Notes: generated by a model from the sequence alone, not told the origin. Shown: positions 1-9,450, counted from the first letter of the stretch. The stretch: DNA of 64,000 nucleotides from Erythrobacter sp. EC-HK427 (GCF_902498745.1 NZ_LR701479.1:2318881-2382880); one strand, 5' to 3'. Translations and numbers: made by a program.

Positions 1-412
1 CGCGATAGACGCTGGCGAAGCGGATATAGGCGACACTGTCCAATTGCCGCAGCCCGTCCATCACCATCTGCCCGATGCGTTCGGAAGCGATTTCGCTTTC
101 ACCGGCGGTTTCCACCTGCCGCTGGATTCCCGAGACGAGTTGGTCGATCCGCTCCTGCTCGATCCCGCGTTTGCGAACAGCGAGCGCGACCGATTGTTCG
201 ATCTTGGAGCGGTCAAAAGCCTCGCGCCGCACTTCGCCGCCATCGCTGCCCGATTTGACGACCGTCACCTCGCGTAGTTGCACCCGCTCGAACGTGGTGA
301 AACGCGCGCCGCACCCCTCGCACTGGCGACGGCGTCGGATCGAGGTGTTGTCTTCGGTCGGGCGCGAATCTTTGACCTGGCTGTTATCATGCGCGCAAAA
401 GGGGCACCGCAT
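1..412 (-). CDS. nrdR: Transcriptional repressor NrdR (C-terminus outside window)
   Basis: NrdR is a zinc-ribbon/ATP-cone repressor of ribonucleotide reductase genes. The translated protein begins [20 protein letters not shown] and has the four zinc-ligand cysteines at positions 3, 6, 31 and 34, followed by the [19 protein letters not shown] signature and the start of the ATP-cone. About 137 codons are present and the frame is open to the window edge, so only the extreme C-terminus is missing. The ATG lies 6 bp after the small upstream gene and the set follows rpiB-glyA, an order typical of alphaproteobacteria, which suggests co-transcription. Identity is clear from the motifs. Confidence 0.95.
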   Translation of the reverse strand, partial: MRCPFCAHDNSQVKDSRPTEDNTSIRRRRQCEGCGARFTTFERVQLREVTVVKSGSDGGEVRREAFDRSKIEQSVALAVRKRGIEQERIDQLVSGIQRQVETAGESEIASERIGQMVMDGLRQLDSVAYIRFASVYR

Positions 413-418
413 GAACGC

Positions 419-655
419 TTACGGTCTGACCCGCTTGTAGAGCATGAAGCCCGCGCCCACGACCAAGCCGATGGGCCAGGTGACAATCGGCAGAAGGCCC
501 GCCGCAACCGCGCCGACGGCAGCGCCGACAGCCACCGGCTTGACCGACGGATGCGAGAGACCCTCGCGCCCCATCGCTTTGGCTTCCTCCACCGCATCCT
601 TCAGGATGAAGCGGTCAATATCATTATCGTCTCTGCGACGCGGATCGTTCGTCAT
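419..655 (-). CDS. Small membrane protein of unknown function (78 aa)
   Basis: I do not recognise a named family. The N-terminal half is charged (begins MTNDPRRRDDNDIDRFILKD) and the C-terminal half has a Gly/Ala-rich hydrophobic stretch of about 30 residues, long enough for one or two membrane passes, ending YKRVRP. I chose the ATG at 655 rather than the longer frame to 694 because it follows the glyA stop by 5 bp and has a GAGAG ribosome-binding sequence, while the longer version would overlap glyA. It sits between glyA and nrdR in the same direction. Confidence 0.7.
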   Translation of the reverse strand: MTNDPRRRDDNDIDRFILKDAVEEAKAMGREGLSHPSVKPVAVGAAVGAVAAGLLPIVTWPIGLVVGAGFMLYKRVRP

Positions 656-660
656 CTCTC

Positions 661-1968
661 TTACATTCCCGGATAGACGGGGAAATTCGCGCACAATTCG
701 CCAACTTCGCGGCGAATGCGCTCTTCCACCTGTGCGTCACCATCTTCGCCGTTGCGACTCATCCCTTCGACGACCTGACAGATCATAGCACCGATCTTGC
801 GGAACTCGGCAGGGCCAAATCCGCGCGTTGTGCCCGCAGGCGTGCCAAGGCGGATGCCGCTCGTCACAAACGGGCTGCGCATGTCGAAGGGGATGCCGTT
901 CTTATTGCAAGTGAGATAGGCGCGGTCGAGGCCCTTCTCCGCCGCCTTGCCGGTCACATCCATCGCAGTCAGGTCAACCAGCATAGAGTGGTTGTCGGTG
1001 CCGCCCGAAACAATGCGCAGACCATTTTCCTCAATGCTGGCAGCCAGCGCGCGGGCGTTTTCGACCACCGCGTGGGCATAGAGCTTGAAATCCGGCTGCA
1101 GCGCCTCGGCAAAGGCTACGGCTTTGGCGGCGACGATATGCATCAGCGGGCCGCCCTGCATTCCCGGGAAGACCGCCATGTTGAAAGGCTTGGTAAACTT
1201 TTCGTCATTCCACAGGATGATCCCCGAACGCGGGCCGCGCAGGCTCTTATGCGTAGTGGAGGTCACCACATCAGCATGGGGAAAGGGCGAGGGGTGCGCG
1301 CCGCCAGCCACCAGACCGGAAATGTGGCTCATATCCACCATCAGGATCGCGCCGACTTCATCCGCCACCTTGCGGAAGGCTGCCCAGTCCCAGATGCGGC
1401 TGTAGGCGGTGCCACCGGCGATGATGAGCTTGGGCTTGTGCTCTTTCGCGGTCGCCATCACCGTGTCCATGTCGATCGTCTCGCTATCCTTGTCGACCCC
1501 GTAGGCGACCGGATTGAACCACTTGCCGCTCATATTGACCGGCGAGCCATGCGTCAGGTGGCCGCCCGAATTGAGATCGAGCCCCATAAAGGTATCGCCC
1601 GGCTGGAGCAGGGCGAGGAACACCGCCTGGTTCATCTGCGAACCGGAGTTGGGCTGCACATTGGCGAAATTGCAGCCGAACAGCTTGCACACACGTTCGA
1701 TGGCCAGCGTTTCCACCACGTCCGCATAGTCGCAGCCGCCGTAATAGCGCTTGCCCGGATAGCCCTCGGCATATTTGTTGGTGAACACGCTGCCCGCGGC
1801 TTCGAGCACGGCTTTGGAAGCGATGTTCTCGCTCGCGATCAGTTCGATCTTGTCGCGCTGGCGGGCGAGTTCCTTGTTGATCGCTGCAGCGATATCGGGA
1901 TCAGCCTCGGCCAGGCTGTCGCTCCAGAAGCGGGACATATCGGGCGTGATGATTTCTTGGGTAGCCAT
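661..1968 (-). CDS. glyA: Serine hydroxymethyltransferase
   Basis: This PLP enzyme interconverts serine plus tetrahydrofolate with glycine plus 5,10-methylene-tetrahydrofolate, the main source of one-carbon units. The 435-residue protein has the family length, the N-terminal ELIASEN motif, the [14 protein letters not shown] segment and the PLP-binding motif [13 protein letters not shown], with the Schiff-base lysine at about position 241. The start [11 protein letters not shown] at 1968 is preferred to an upstream in-frame start at 2064 because the extra residues would overlap rpiB and match nothing in the family. It lies 13 bp downstream of rpiB. Confidence 0.97.
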   Translation of the reverse strand: MATQEIITPDMSRFWSDSLAEADPDIAAAINKELARQRDKIELIASENIASKAVLEAAGSVFTNKYAEGYPGKRYYGGCDYADVVETLAIERVCKLFGCNFANVQPNSGSQMNQAVFLALLQPGDTFMGLDLNSGGHLTHGSPVNMSGKWFNPVAYGVDKDSETIDMDTVMATAKEHKPKLIIAGGTAYSRIWDWAAFRKVADEVGAILMVDMSHISGLVAGGAHPSPFPHADVVTSTTHKSLRGPRSGIILWNDEKFTKPFNMAVFPGMQGGPLMHIVAAKAVAFAEALQPDFKLYAHAVVENARALAASIEENGLRIVSGGTDNHSMLVDLTAMDVTGKAAEKGLDRAYLTCNKNGIPFDMRSPFVTSGIRLGTPAGTTRGFGPAEFRKIGAMICQVVEGMSRNGEDGDAQVEERIRREVGELCANFPVYPGM

Positions 1969-1981
1969 AGGGGGTTCCGTT

Positions 1982-2422
1982 TCAGGAGAGCTTGTCAACG
2001 CGGCGCTGGTGCCTGCTATTTGGGTCATTGGCACCAGCAAATTCTGTTTCGAGGAAGGCGGCAAGGCACGCCTTGGCCATTTCGCCGCCCGTCAGGCGGG
2101 CGCCCATGGCGATGACATTGGCGTTATTGTGCTCGCGCGACAAGGCAGCGGAAAGCGGTTCGGAGACCAAGGCGCAGCGGATCGCGGGATTGCGGTTGCA
2201 GGCGATCGAAATGCCGATCCCGCTGCCGCATAGAGCCACGCCGCGTTCCGCCGTGCCTTCGGCGACGACTTCAGCCAGTTTGCGGCCATAATCGGGGTAA
2301 TCGACGCTTTCGCCCGGCGCGGGGCCAAGATCGGCCACTTCGTGACCCTGTTCGATAAGCCAGTCGCGCAGTTCGGCCTTCAGGTCGGTCGCGGCATGGT
2401 CGGAGGCAATGGCGATACGCAT
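1982..2422 (-). CDS. rpiB: Ribose-5-phosphate isomerase B
   Basis: RpiB interconverts ribose 5-phosphate and ribulose 5-phosphate in the non-oxidative pentose phosphate pathway. The 146-residue protein begins [15 protein letters not shown], followed by the SVDYPDYG motif, the active-site loop [13 protein letters not shown] with the catalytic cysteine, and [17 protein letters not shown], all in family order. The reading frame continues upstream to 2590, but those residues are unrelated to the family, so the ATG at 2422 is the likely start. First gene of a probable rpiB-glyA-nrdR operon. Confidence 0.95.
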   Translation of the reverse strand: MRIAIASDHAATDLKAELRDWLIEQGHEVADLGPAPGESVDYPDYGRKLAEVVAEGTAERGVALCGSGIGISIACNRNPAIRCALVSEPLSAALSREHNNANVIAMGARLTGGEMAKACLAAFLETEFAGANDPNSRHQRRVDKLS

Positions 2423-2568
2423 GGCAGGCGACATAGGGGAGGGGGCAGCGATTCTCCACCCCTTGCAACACAGTTTTCGCCCATTCGCCATTGGCCGCAG
2501 ACGAATGTCTTGGCGAACCGATGCTGGCACGCTTGCCGCCGCAACGTCCCGCGCATTAAGAGGGGGAA

Positions 2569-3021
2569 ATGAACAACCGGATTCCCCCACCCGTTATCGG
2601 GCTGCTGACCGCATTCTTGATGTGGTTTGCCGCGAACAGCGTTCCGCAAGCCGCCTTTTCGGTGCCGGGCCAGATGGTGCTGGCCGCCGTGTTGGCCGCT
2701 GCTGGTCTGGCGATTGAGCTGGTGGCTGTCGCCGCCTTCATCCGCGCGCGCACCACCGTCAATCCACTGGTGCCGGAGCGGGCGAGCGAATTGGTAACCG
2801 ATGGGCTCTACCGGATCAGCCGCAATCCGATGTATCTCGGGATGGCGCTGCTGCTGGCAGGCTGGGGCATGTGGCTGGGCAATGGCGCGAGCTTGCTCGG
2901 CATTGCCGTCTTCGTACTTTACATCACCCGCTTCCAGATCATGCCGGAAGAAGCAGCGCTGGCGGCGCGGTTTGGCCCGCAATTCGCGGCCTATCGCGCC
3001 AAAGTGCGGCGCTGGATCTAG
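2569..3021 (+). CDS. Membrane isoprenylcysteine/phospholipid methyltransferase-family protein
   Basis: A 150-residue integral membrane protein with about four hydrophobic segments and the C-terminal signature of the ICMT/PEMT superfamily: GLYRISRNPMYLGM followed by EEAALAARFGPQFAAYRAKV and RRW. These enzymes use S-adenosylmethionine inside the membrane to methylate a carboxyl or amino group; the substrate here cannot be inferred. The ATG at 2569 has an AGGGGGAA ribosome-binding site. The 3' end overlaps the convergent ParA gene by 4 bp. Confidence 0.8.
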   Translation: MNNRIPPPVIGLLTAFLMWFAANSVPQAAFSVPGQMVLAAVLAAAGLAIELVAVAAFIRARTTVNPLVPERASELVTDGLYRISRNPMYLGMALLLAGWGMWLGNGASLLGIAVFVLYITRFQIMPEEAALAARFGPQFAAYRAKVRRWI

Positions 3022-3677
3022 GCTTTCAGCCCCAGCTGATTTGCCGCCCATTTCCACAATGCCGCGACTTCCTGCGCGGCCTTGCCATTGGCATCGATTT
3101 CCGCCGCCACTTCGCCCTTTGCGGAGGAGCGGTGGAAATCTGCCCGCTCTCCCAGCGTAACGGGGCAGGTTTCGAGCCCGAGCGCCTTCGCAGCTTCGGT
3201 CGCCTCGGCCACCTGCTTTGTCGCGCGGGCGGGCACGGCGTTGAGCACCACAAAAGCCTTTGTTCCGGCGAATTGCACCATTTCCGCAATGGCTTCCAGC
3301 GCATGGAGATCGAAGGCGCGCGGGCGGGTGGGCATCAGCACCAGATCGGCAATCTTGATCGCCTCGCGCATGGCCGCCTCGGCGTGGGGCGGGGTGTCGA
3401 TCACGGTCAACCCCAGCCCTTGCTTGCCCGCATTTTCGACCGTGCGCGCGAGCCGGGCGGGGGGAGCGGTGACAACCGTGGGCAAGAAATCGCCGCGCCA
3501 ATCGCCCCAAGCCGCGGCGGTGGCTTGCGGATCGGTATCGATGACGCAGGCCGGATGCTTCGCCTCCACTGCGCGCGTGGCGAGGTGCAAAGCGAGCGTC
3601 GTCTTGCCCGAGCCGCCCTTCTGGCTGACGATTGCTATCGATTTTGGGGCGATGGTTTTGGGAGCAGGAGTGGGCAC
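3018..3677 (-). CDS. ParA/MinD-type ATPase without a ParB partner
   Basis: The 219-residue protein has the deviant Walker A motif KGGSGKTTLALHLA, the VIDTDPQATAAAW motif, and a Walker B-like VIDTPPHAEAA, which place it among the short ParA ATPases that position DNA or protein cargo using ATP-dependent dimers. Proteins of this size usually lack an N-terminal DNA-binding domain. No parB-like gene or centromere-like repeat is adjacent, so the cargo is unknown. The start is a GTG at 3677, since no ATG lies ahead of the Walker motif. A repeat-containing spacer separates it from rluE. Confidence 0.82.
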   Translation of the reverse strand: MPTPAPKTIAPKSIAIVSQKGGSGKTTLALHLATRAVEAKHPACVIDTDPQATAAAWGDWRGDFLPTVVTAPPARLARTVENAGKQGLGLTVIDTPPHAEAAMREAIKIADLVLMPTRPRAFDLHALEAIAEMVQFAGTKAFVVLNAVPARATKQVAEATEAAKALGLETCPVTLGERADFHRSSAKGEVAAEIDANGKAAQEVAALWKWAANQLGLKA

Positions 3678-3768
3678 GCGGACGATCCTTGATTTGTACT
3701 ATCGGGTCTGTCCTCTCCGAAACCGCGAATGCCACAGCACGGGGCGGGAGTCTATTGTGCGATCAAGA

Positions 3769-3880
3769 GCCCTTCCCTTGGGGGAGTCGAAGACGGCGCG
3801 CAGCGCCTACGGTTGGGATGGGGGTTCGGCATCAAATTGGCGTGGAACCCCCACCCCGAGCCCCTCCCCAAGGGGAGGGG
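3769..3880. repeat. REPIN-like pair of inverted palindromes
   Basis: The spacer between parA and rluE holds an imperfect palindrome at 3770-3786, a tail TTGGGATGGGGGTTC, then the inverted tail GAACCCCCACCCC and a 9-2-9 palindrome CCCCTCCCCAAGGGGAGGGG at 3861-3880. Two palindromes facing each other with G-rich tails between them resemble a REPIN. The tail recurs at 11736-11750 and, inverted, at 12188-12200 next to a DUF559 gene. No T-run follows, so a terminator role is not supported. The remaining spacer (3678-3768) shows nothing else recognisable. Confidence 0.7.
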
Positions 3881-3886
3881 AGTTAG

Positions 3887-4426
3887 TTAGCCCTCCCGCC
3901 ATTCGCCCGGCTGGAGATCGCCCAGCGACCAATCGCCGATGCTGATGCGCACGAGGCGCAGGGTCGGGTGGCCCACCGCCGCTGTCATTCGCCGAACTTG
4001 GCGGTTTTTCCCCTCGCGGATCGTGAGTTTGAGCCAGCTATCGGGCACGCTCTTGCGAAACCGCACGGGCGGATCGCGCGGCCAGAGCTGCGGATCATCA
4101 ATCCGCTCCGCCTCCGCAGGGCGCGTGCGGCCGTCATTGAGATCGACGCCTTGCGCGAGTTGCCGGATGGCATCGGAGGAAGGCTCCCCTTCGACTTGCA
4201 CGAGGTAAGTTTTGGCGAACTTGAATTTCGGATCAGCAATCCGCGCCTGCAACCGCCCGTCATCGGTAAGCAGCAACAGCCCCTCGCTATCCCGGTCGAG
4301 CCTGCCTGCGGGGTAGACACCGCGAATGTCGATGTAATCGGAAAGCGTCGCGCGCTGCGTCGGACTGCCGCGATCGGTGAATTGCGACAGCACGTTCATC
4401 GGCTTGTTGAAGAGGATCAGGGGCAT
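3887..4426 (-). CDS. rluE: 23S rRNA pseudouridine synthase RluE-like
   Basis: A 179-residue RsuA-family pseudouridine synthase. It lacks an S4 RNA-binding domain and begins directly with [20 protein letters not shown], as in RluE, which modifies 23S rRNA position 2457 in E. coli. The catalytic motif [14 protein letters not shown] contains the nucleophilic aspartate, followed by [20 protein letters not shown], and the C-terminal [20 protein letters not shown] and GEWRE, all closely resembling RluE. It lies 17 bp downstream of the DUF2059 gene. Confidence 0.9.
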   Translation of the reverse strand: MPLILFNKPMNVLSQFTDRGSPTQRATLSDYIDIRGVYPAGRLDRDSEGLLLLTDDGRLQARIADPKFKFAKTYLVQVEGEPSSDAIRQLAQGVDLNDGRTRPAEAERIDDPQLWPRDPPVRFRKSVPDSWLKLTIREGKNRQVRRMTAAVGHPTLRLVRISIGDWSLGDLQPGEWREG

Positions 4427-4443
4427 TGCGCTAGGCAGAGCGA

Positions 4444-5022
4444 CTAATCGCCTCCCTTTGCACCTTCCGACTGGCTCAGCGTTTCCGTCAGATCGCGCAG
4501 GAGCTCCTGCTGCAGCCCCGGCATATAGGTCATGTATTCGTCAATATAGGCTTGGTTCGCTTCGGCATAGGCGGGGTGCGTGTTCAGGTTGGTGACGCGC
4601 GTCAGAAATCCCCGTCCGGCGGGCGATGACACAAATTCACGAATGGCAAGCAACTCTTCGCGCGAGAAGGAATCTGCATAAGCCAGCGCCATCCCTTCCA
4701 TCATGTCATCGATATGCCGCGACAGGACATCGCTGGTTGTCTCCAACACGCGGGCAGCAAAGCGGTCAAACACGCGCTCCAAGCGCGGGTCGGATTGCCA
4801 TTGCGGGTTGCCAGCACGCATTTGCGCAATCAACTGATCGGCAACACCTAGCATTGAACCTATCCGCGTTTCTTCGGGAAATCCCAATTCGATTACTTCG
4901 CGCGCCAGTTCGAGATTGCTGACCTGCTCTGCGTCAGCCGCCGTCTCGGCCTCCTGCGCGAAGGACGCGGAGGGCACCGGAAGCAGCAGCAGCGCTGCGG
5001 CGGACGCGAAGTAACTCTTCAT
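4444..5022 (-). CDS. Secreted DUF2059-like protein
   Basis: A 192-residue protein with a Sec signal peptide ([23 protein letters not shown], cleavage likely after SFA-Q). The C-terminal part has the helical pattern of DUF2059 proteins, including [24 protein letters not shown]. Function of the family is not established; members are exported and often found beside housekeeping genes. It lies between rpoD (upstream, 22 bp) and rluE on the same strand. Confidence 0.7.
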   Translation of the reverse strand: MKSYFASAAALLLLPVPSASFAQEAETAADAEQVSNLELAREVIELGFPEETRIGSMLGVADQLIAQMRAGNPQWQSDPRLERVFDRFAARVLETTSDVLSRHIDDMMEGMALAYADSFSREELLAIREFVSSPAGRGFLTRVTNLNTHPAYAEANQAYIDEYMTYMPGLQQELLRDLTETLSQSEGAKGGD

Positions 5023-5043
5023 ATTTGCGATCCCGAGAAGTGA

Positions 5044-7062
5044 CTACTGATCCAGGAAACTCCGCATCTTCCGGCTGCGGCTCGGATGTTTGAGCTTCCG
5101 CAAAGCCTTCGCCTCGATCTGCCGGATGCGTTCGCGGGTCACGCTGAACTGCTGGCCGACTTCTTCCAGCGTATGATCGGTGTTCATCCCGATGCCGAAG
5201 CGCATCCGCAGCACGCGTTCTTCACGCGGGGTGAGGCTGGCGAGCACGCGGGTGACGGTTTCCTTGAGGTTCGCCTGGATCGCCGCATCCACGGGGATGA
5301 TCGCGTTCTTGTCCTCGATAAAATCGCCAAGGTGCGAATCTTCCTCGTCGCCAATCGGCGTCTCCAGCGAAATCGGCTCCTTGGCGATTTTCATCACCTT
5401 GCGCACTTTCTCCAACGGCATGGAGAGGCGTTCGGCCATTTCTTCGGGTGTCGGCTCGCGGCCCTGTTCGTGCAGGAACTGGCGGCTGGTGCGCACCAGC
5501 TTATTGATCGTCTCGATCATGTGTACCGGAATACGGATGGTGCGCGCCTGATCGGCGATCGAGCGGGTGATCGCCTGCCGGATCCACCACGTGGCATAGG
5601 TGCTGAACTTGTAGCCGCGGCGATACTCGAACTTGTCGACCGCCTTCATCAGGCCGATATTGCCTTCCTGAATAAGATCAAGGAATTGCAGGCCACGGTT
5701 CGTATATTTTTTGGCAATGGAAATCACCAGACGCAGGTTCGCCTCGACCATTTCCTTCTTGGCAATACGCGCCTCGCGCTCGCCCTTCTGCACCATGTTC
5801 ACGATGCGGCGGAATTCGGTGAGGCTCATGCCAGTCTGGCTGGCGATATCGGCGATTTCGACGCGAATACGTTCCACCGCGTCGGCCTCTTTCTCGGCAA
5901 AAGCGGCCCACTTCTTGTCCTTCTTCGCCTTTTCGGCGAGCCAGTTTTCATCCAGCTCGTTGCCGACATAGGAATTGAGGAAGTCGATCCGCTTCACCTT
6001 CTGGCGCTCGGCCAGACGCAGCATCTGGCCGCCCAGCGCGGTCAGACGACGGTTGAAGGCGTAGAGATTGTCGACCAGATATTCGATCTTGGTCGCGTGG
6101 AACTGCACGCTTTCGACCTCGGCGGTCAGCTCTTCGCGCAAGGATTCGTACTTGTTTTCCTTGGCCTTGGGGAAAGCCTCGCCATTGGCGAGTGTTTCGA
6201 CCCGTTCGGCCTGCAATTTCTCGAACTTCTTGAACAGATCGGTGATGCGGGCAAAGCGTTCGAGCGCGTCGGGCTTTAGCGCGGCTTCCATCTGCGCGAG
6301 CGACATGGTGTTGTCTTCTTCATCATCGTCGTCGCGCTGCTTGGAGGTGCCTTCGCCGTCCTCGTCCTCACTGTCCTCGTCTTCTTCCTCATCCTCGTCA
6401 TCGTCGCGGATGGAGGGGCCGGCGGTTTCTTCCGAAATCTCGCCGTCATCATCGTCTTCGCCGTCCTCCATCTTGTCGACCGGAGGCTCCTTGGAAAGCA
6501 TCGCATCGAGATCGAGAATCTCGCGCAGCTGCATTTCCTCGTTATTGAGCGCCTCGGACCACATGATGATGGCGTGGAACGTGATCGGGCTTTCGCAAAG
6601 GCCGATAATCATCGTGTCGCGGCCGGCCTCGATCCGCTTGGCAATGGCGATTTCGCCTTCGCGGCTGAGCAGTTCCACCGCGCCCATTTCGCGCAGATAC
6701 ATCCGCACCGGATCATCGGTGCGGCCTTCGCCGGCGACGGATTTCTTCTTTTCGGGGACGTTCTGCTTCGGGCCGTCGGCGACATCGGAACCAGCAGGCG
6801 CGATTTCCTCGGGGCCTTCATCCTCGTCCTCGGCATCTTCAGCGCTCTCGACGATCTGCACGCCCATATCCGACAGCGCGGTCTGGATATCCTCGATCTT
6901 GTCGGCGCTCATCTGGTCGCTGGGCAGCGCTTCGTTGAGCTCATCATAGGTGATGTAGCCCTTGCGCTTCGCCTTCGCGATCATCTTCTTGAGCGTCGAT
7001 TCGTTGAGATCGATCAGGGGGGCGTCTTCTGCCCCTTGGGATTTCTTAGCCTTGGTCGCCAT
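5044..7062 (-). CDS. rpoD: RNA polymerase primary sigma factor RpoD (sigma-70)
   Basis: The housekeeping sigma factor. The 672-residue protein has region 1.1 at the N-terminus, region 1.2 ([12 protein letters not shown]), region 2 ([21 protein letters not shown] and [18 protein letters not shown]), region 3 and region 4.2 ([20 protein letters not shown]). Residues 198-251 of the non-conserved region are extremely acidic, with runs of Asp and Glu, encoded by a repetitive GAC/GAG stretch that also produces Ser-rich antisense frames. The ATG at 7062 begins MATKAKKSQ. It follows dnaG, from which it is separated by a relic of dnaG sequence. Confidence 0.98.
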   Translation of the reverse strand: MATKAKKSQGAEDAPLIDLNESTLKKMIAKAKRKGYITYDELNEALPSDQMSADKIEDIQTALSDMGVQIVESAEDAEDEDEGPEEIAPAGSDVADGPKQNVPEKKKSVAGEGRTDDPVRMYLREMGAVELLSREGEIAIAKRIEAGRDTMIIGLCESPITFHAIIMWSEALNNEEMQLREILDLDAMLSKEPPVDKMEDGEDDDDGEISEETAGPSIRDDDEDEEEDEDSEDEDGEGTSKQRDDDDEEDNTMSLAQMEAALKPDALERFARITDLFKKFEKLQAERVETLANGEAFPKAKENKYESLREELTAEVESVQFHATKIEYLVDNLYAFNRRLTALGGQMLRLAERQKVKRIDFLNSYVGNELDENWLAEKAKKDKKWAAFAEKEADAVERIRVEIADIASQTGMSLTEFRRIVNMVQKGEREARIAKKEMVEANLRLVISIAKKYTNRGLQFLDLIQEGNIGLMKAVDKFEYRRGYKFSTYATWWIRQAITRSIADQARTIRIPVHMIETINKLVRTSRQFLHEQGREPTPEEMAERLSMPLEKVRKVMKIAKEPISLETPIGDEEDSHLGDFIEDKNAIIPVDAAIQANLKETVTRVLASLTPREERVLRMRFGIGMNTDHTLEEVGQQFSVTRERIRQIEAKALRKLKHPSRSRKMRSFLDQ

Positions 7063-7072
7063 TATCAGGTCG

Positions 7073-7459
7073 TCAGTCCGTTTTATGATCGTCCGGAGCC
7101 TGTTTTACAGGTTCGGGCGAAGTATCCAGATCAGCTGCAAGCGCAGCCCGTTTTCTTGCCATTTGGCCGAGTCGCGCCTCAATTTCCAGCTTTCGTTTGC
7201 GCAAGCGTTGTTGCTCGGCAAAGGCGCCTTCGGGATCGGTAGCGAAACGACGCGTGGCATCTGCAATTGCCGCTTCCAATGCGGGCCTTTCGACCAGCAT
7301 GGCAATGGCTTCGGCCAGTTCCTCCCTCGCGGCGCCCGGATCATGGCCTTCGCTGAGGAAGGTAAATCGGGTGTTATCCGGCGGCGGCGGCAGGATGTCT
7401 GTAGGGGATATGGGCGGAATATCGCCCGCTTCAAGCGGGCAAGGGAAGATTTCCCAACC
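7073..7459 (-). pseudogene. Relic of a second dnaG 3' end, in frame after the dnaG stop
   Basis: Directly after the dnaG TAA, the same frame stays open for about 128 codons down to a TGA next to rpoD. The translation resembles a DnaG C-terminus: NTRFTFLSEGHDP parallels GRLRFTFVWPRAS of the intact gene, and FAEQQRLRKRKLEIEARL parallels IYVEQQRLRAQVEDFL. The segment has the high GC and codon use of the surrounding genome, unlike the current dnaG 3' end. I infer that this is the original, displaced helicase-binding tail. An in-frame ATG at 7300 could still express 75 residues, but I see no sign that it does. Confidence 0.72.
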
Positions 7460-9301
7460 TTATGCTACGAGTAACTTTCGAATGCTTGGGAGAAAGTCCT
7501 CCACTTGAGCCCTCAATCGCTGTTGCTCGACATATATTTCATCTCGAAGGTCTTGTTCGAACGATGCATTCACGCGAGCAAGGAGCTCTTTCCACTCTGG
7601 TAGGCCAGCATAAAGCCCTACGCCCTTTTCTAGACTTTTTTCCGCGTCATCATCGCTTGCTCTTGGCCAGACGAAAGTGAAACGTAAGCGCCCGTAATCC
7701 TCAGGCTTTGGCAATTCCTGACCGGCTGTTTTTAGTACAGCCCCCATTGTAATTGGGTCAAGCTCAAGTCCGTCTTGCCAAGCTTCAATGAGTAGGCGGA
7801 GACGCGGGTCGAGTTCCACTTCTGGGATCGCGAAAATGTCTGCTGCATGAGCAGGAATAAGGTATGGCCTGCGCAACAAGCCGGCCGTAAGCGCGCTGCC
7901 AAGGCGGTTGCGTAAATACTGCTCTTGTTTCGTTAAAGCGGCAGAGTGCTTAAGCGCATCTCTCCGACGCTTCTCTTCGACAAAATCTATAATGTTGGTC
8001 GAACGCTTTTGCGTCCACTCACGCTTCTTAAATTCCCTCTGCGGGAAGGCAAGCCTGCCATACAGGTCAAGCAACTCTCGCTTATAAAGGGATTTAATGT
8101 CCGGATGCTGGATAGCAGCAACATGATCCAGCAGCCGCTCTTTCAGCCCGGCTTTGTCCTCGGGCGAGGTAAGCGGCTGCGCCTCGCGCTCATGCTCCCA
8201 GATCAGGTCGAGCAGCGATTTGGGCCGGGCGAGCAAGGTCTCCATCGCCGCCGCGCCGCGTTGTTTTACCAGATCATCGGGATCGAGCCCTGCGGGCAGC
8301 TGGACGATTTGCAGGCTGTGTCCGGGGCGCAGCAGGGGCAGGGTGCGCTCCGCCGCGCGCATCGCGGCACGCTGGCCCGCCGCATCGCCGTCAAAACACA
8401 GCACCGGTTTGTCCGCCATGCGCCAGAGCAGTTCGACCTGCGTTTCGGTCAAGGCCGTGCCCATCGGCGCGACCACATCCTCGAACCCTGCTTGGGCGAG
8501 GGCGATCACGTCCATATAGCCTTCGACCGCGATCACCCGCTCGGTCTTGCGGCTCGCCGCGCCTGCGCGGTGGATATTGTAGAGCGTGCGCCCCTTGTCG
8601 AACAGTGGCGTATCGGGCGAGTTCAGATATTTCGCAATGCCGTCACGGCTCTCCAGAATGCGCCCGCCAAAGGCGATCACCCGCCCGCGCGCATCCTGAA
8701 TCGGCAGCATCAGCCGCCCGCGAAAGCGCGCATAGGGCAATTTGTCGTCAACCGCGATCAGCAGCCCCGCCTCGACCAACATCGCCTCGTCAAATTGCGA
8801 TAGCGCCTGTTTGATCGCCAGCTTGTCGTCGGGGGCATAGCCGAAACCGAACTGTTCGATCATCCGCTGCGACAACCCGCGCTTCTCCAGATAGCGCCGT
8901 GCGCCTACTCCCTCGTCCGAAGCCAGCCGCGCCACGAACCAGTCCTGCGCTGCCTGCATGACGTCATGCAGGCTCGCGCGCTTCTCCGCCCGCTCGGCGG
9001 CACGCGGATCGGGGGCGGGAACTTCCATTCCTGCCTCTGCAGCGAGTTCCTTCACCGCATCCATGAATTGCAGCCCGCGCTGCTCGATCATCCAGTCGAT
9101 CGCGCTGCCATGTGCCTGACAGCCGAAGCAGTGATAGAACCCCTTCTGGTCGTTGACGTAGAAGCTGGGTGTCGCCTCGTTATGGAACGGACAACACGCC
9201 TTCCACTCACGCCCGGCGCGTTGGAGATTCACCGTCTTCTGAACCAGAGAAGACAGTGTGATTCGCGATTTTAATTCGTCAAGCCACTGTGGGGTAAGCA
9301 T
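7460..9301 (-). CDS. dnaG: DNA primase DnaG with a divergent low-GC C-terminal third
   Basis: Primase synthesises RNA primers at the replication fork. The 613-residue protein has the CHC2 zinc finger (CPFHNEATPSFYVNDQKG, then CFGC), the RNA polymerase core, and a TOPRIM domain (VIAVEGYMDVIALAQAG, then LCFDGDAAGQRAA). From about 8110 to 7460 (roughly residues 397-613, including the helicase-binding domain) base composition falls visibly and codon choice changes: TTT, AAA, CTT and AAT become common. The first two thirds look native. Directly downstream lies a relic of another DnaG tail. The ATG at 9301 begins MLTPQWLDELKSR. Confidence 0.95.
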   Translation of the reverse strand: MLTPQWLDELKSRITLSSLVQKTVNLQRAGREWKACCPFHNEATPSFYVNDQKGFYHCFGCQAHGSAIDWMIEQRGLQFMDAVKELAAEAGMEVPAPDPRAAERAEKRASLHDVMQAAQDWFVARLASDEGVGARRYLEKRGLSQRMIEQFGFGYAPDDKLAIKQALSQFDEAMLVEAGLLIAVDDKLPYARFRGRLMLPIQDARGRVIAFGGRILESRDGIAKYLNSPDTPLFDKGRTLYNIHRAGAASRKTERVIAVEGYMDVIALAQAGFEDVVAPMGTALTETQVELLWRMADKPVLCFDGDAAGQRAAMRAAERTLPLLRPGHSLQIVQLPAGLDPDDLVKQRGAAAMETLLARPKSLLDLIWEHEREAQPLTSPEDKAGLKERLLDHVAAIQHPDIKSLYKRELLDLYGRLAFPQREFKKREWTQKRSTNIIDFVEEKRRRDALKHSAALTKQEQYLRNRLGSALTAGLLRRPYLIPAHAADIFAIPEVELDPRLRLLIEAWQDGLELDPITMGAVLKTAGQELPKPEDYGRLRFTFVWPRASDDDAEKSLEKGVGLYAGLPEWKELLARVNASFEQDLRDEIYVEQQRLRAQVEDFLPSIRKLLVA

Positions 9302-9394
9302 AACGCTGACCCGACTCCTTTTTCGACTCTTGCTCGGGGTGCGAATGCTACATTTTTGTTAAGCAGATGGCGAGGAGCGAATGCCCTACAATCA

Positions 9395-9416
9395 CCCCTC
9401 CCGCAGGCGGGAGGGG
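9395..9416. repeat. Single REP-like palindrome
   Basis: CCCCTCCCGC-AG-GCGGGAGGGG is a near-perfect hairpin with 10-bp arms, in the spacer between dnaG and the yqeY-like gene. It is followed on the plus strand by AGTTTTTTG, which looks like an intrinsic terminator, but no plus-strand gene precedes it. The same palindrome type occurs at 3861-3880, 11715-11825 and 12188-12286, so I group it with those repeats. Confidence 0.6.
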
Positions 9417-9450
9417 AGTTTTTTGTGCAACGACCTTGCGGCGTTGCGCC

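Noticed and set aside
988-2115. Long plus-strand open frame antisense to glyA
   Set aside because: It mirrors glyA codon structure in a GC-rich genome, and glyA has full family motifs on the other strand.
5086-6949. Plus-strand frames over rpoD, including one very rich in serine
   Set aside because: They are the antisense of rpoD; the serine runs are the complement of the Asp/Glu-coding acidic region.
7105-7434. Minus-strand open frame in another phase over the dnaG relic
   Set aside because: The phase that matches DnaG is the one continuous with the dnaG stop; this one shows no similarity.
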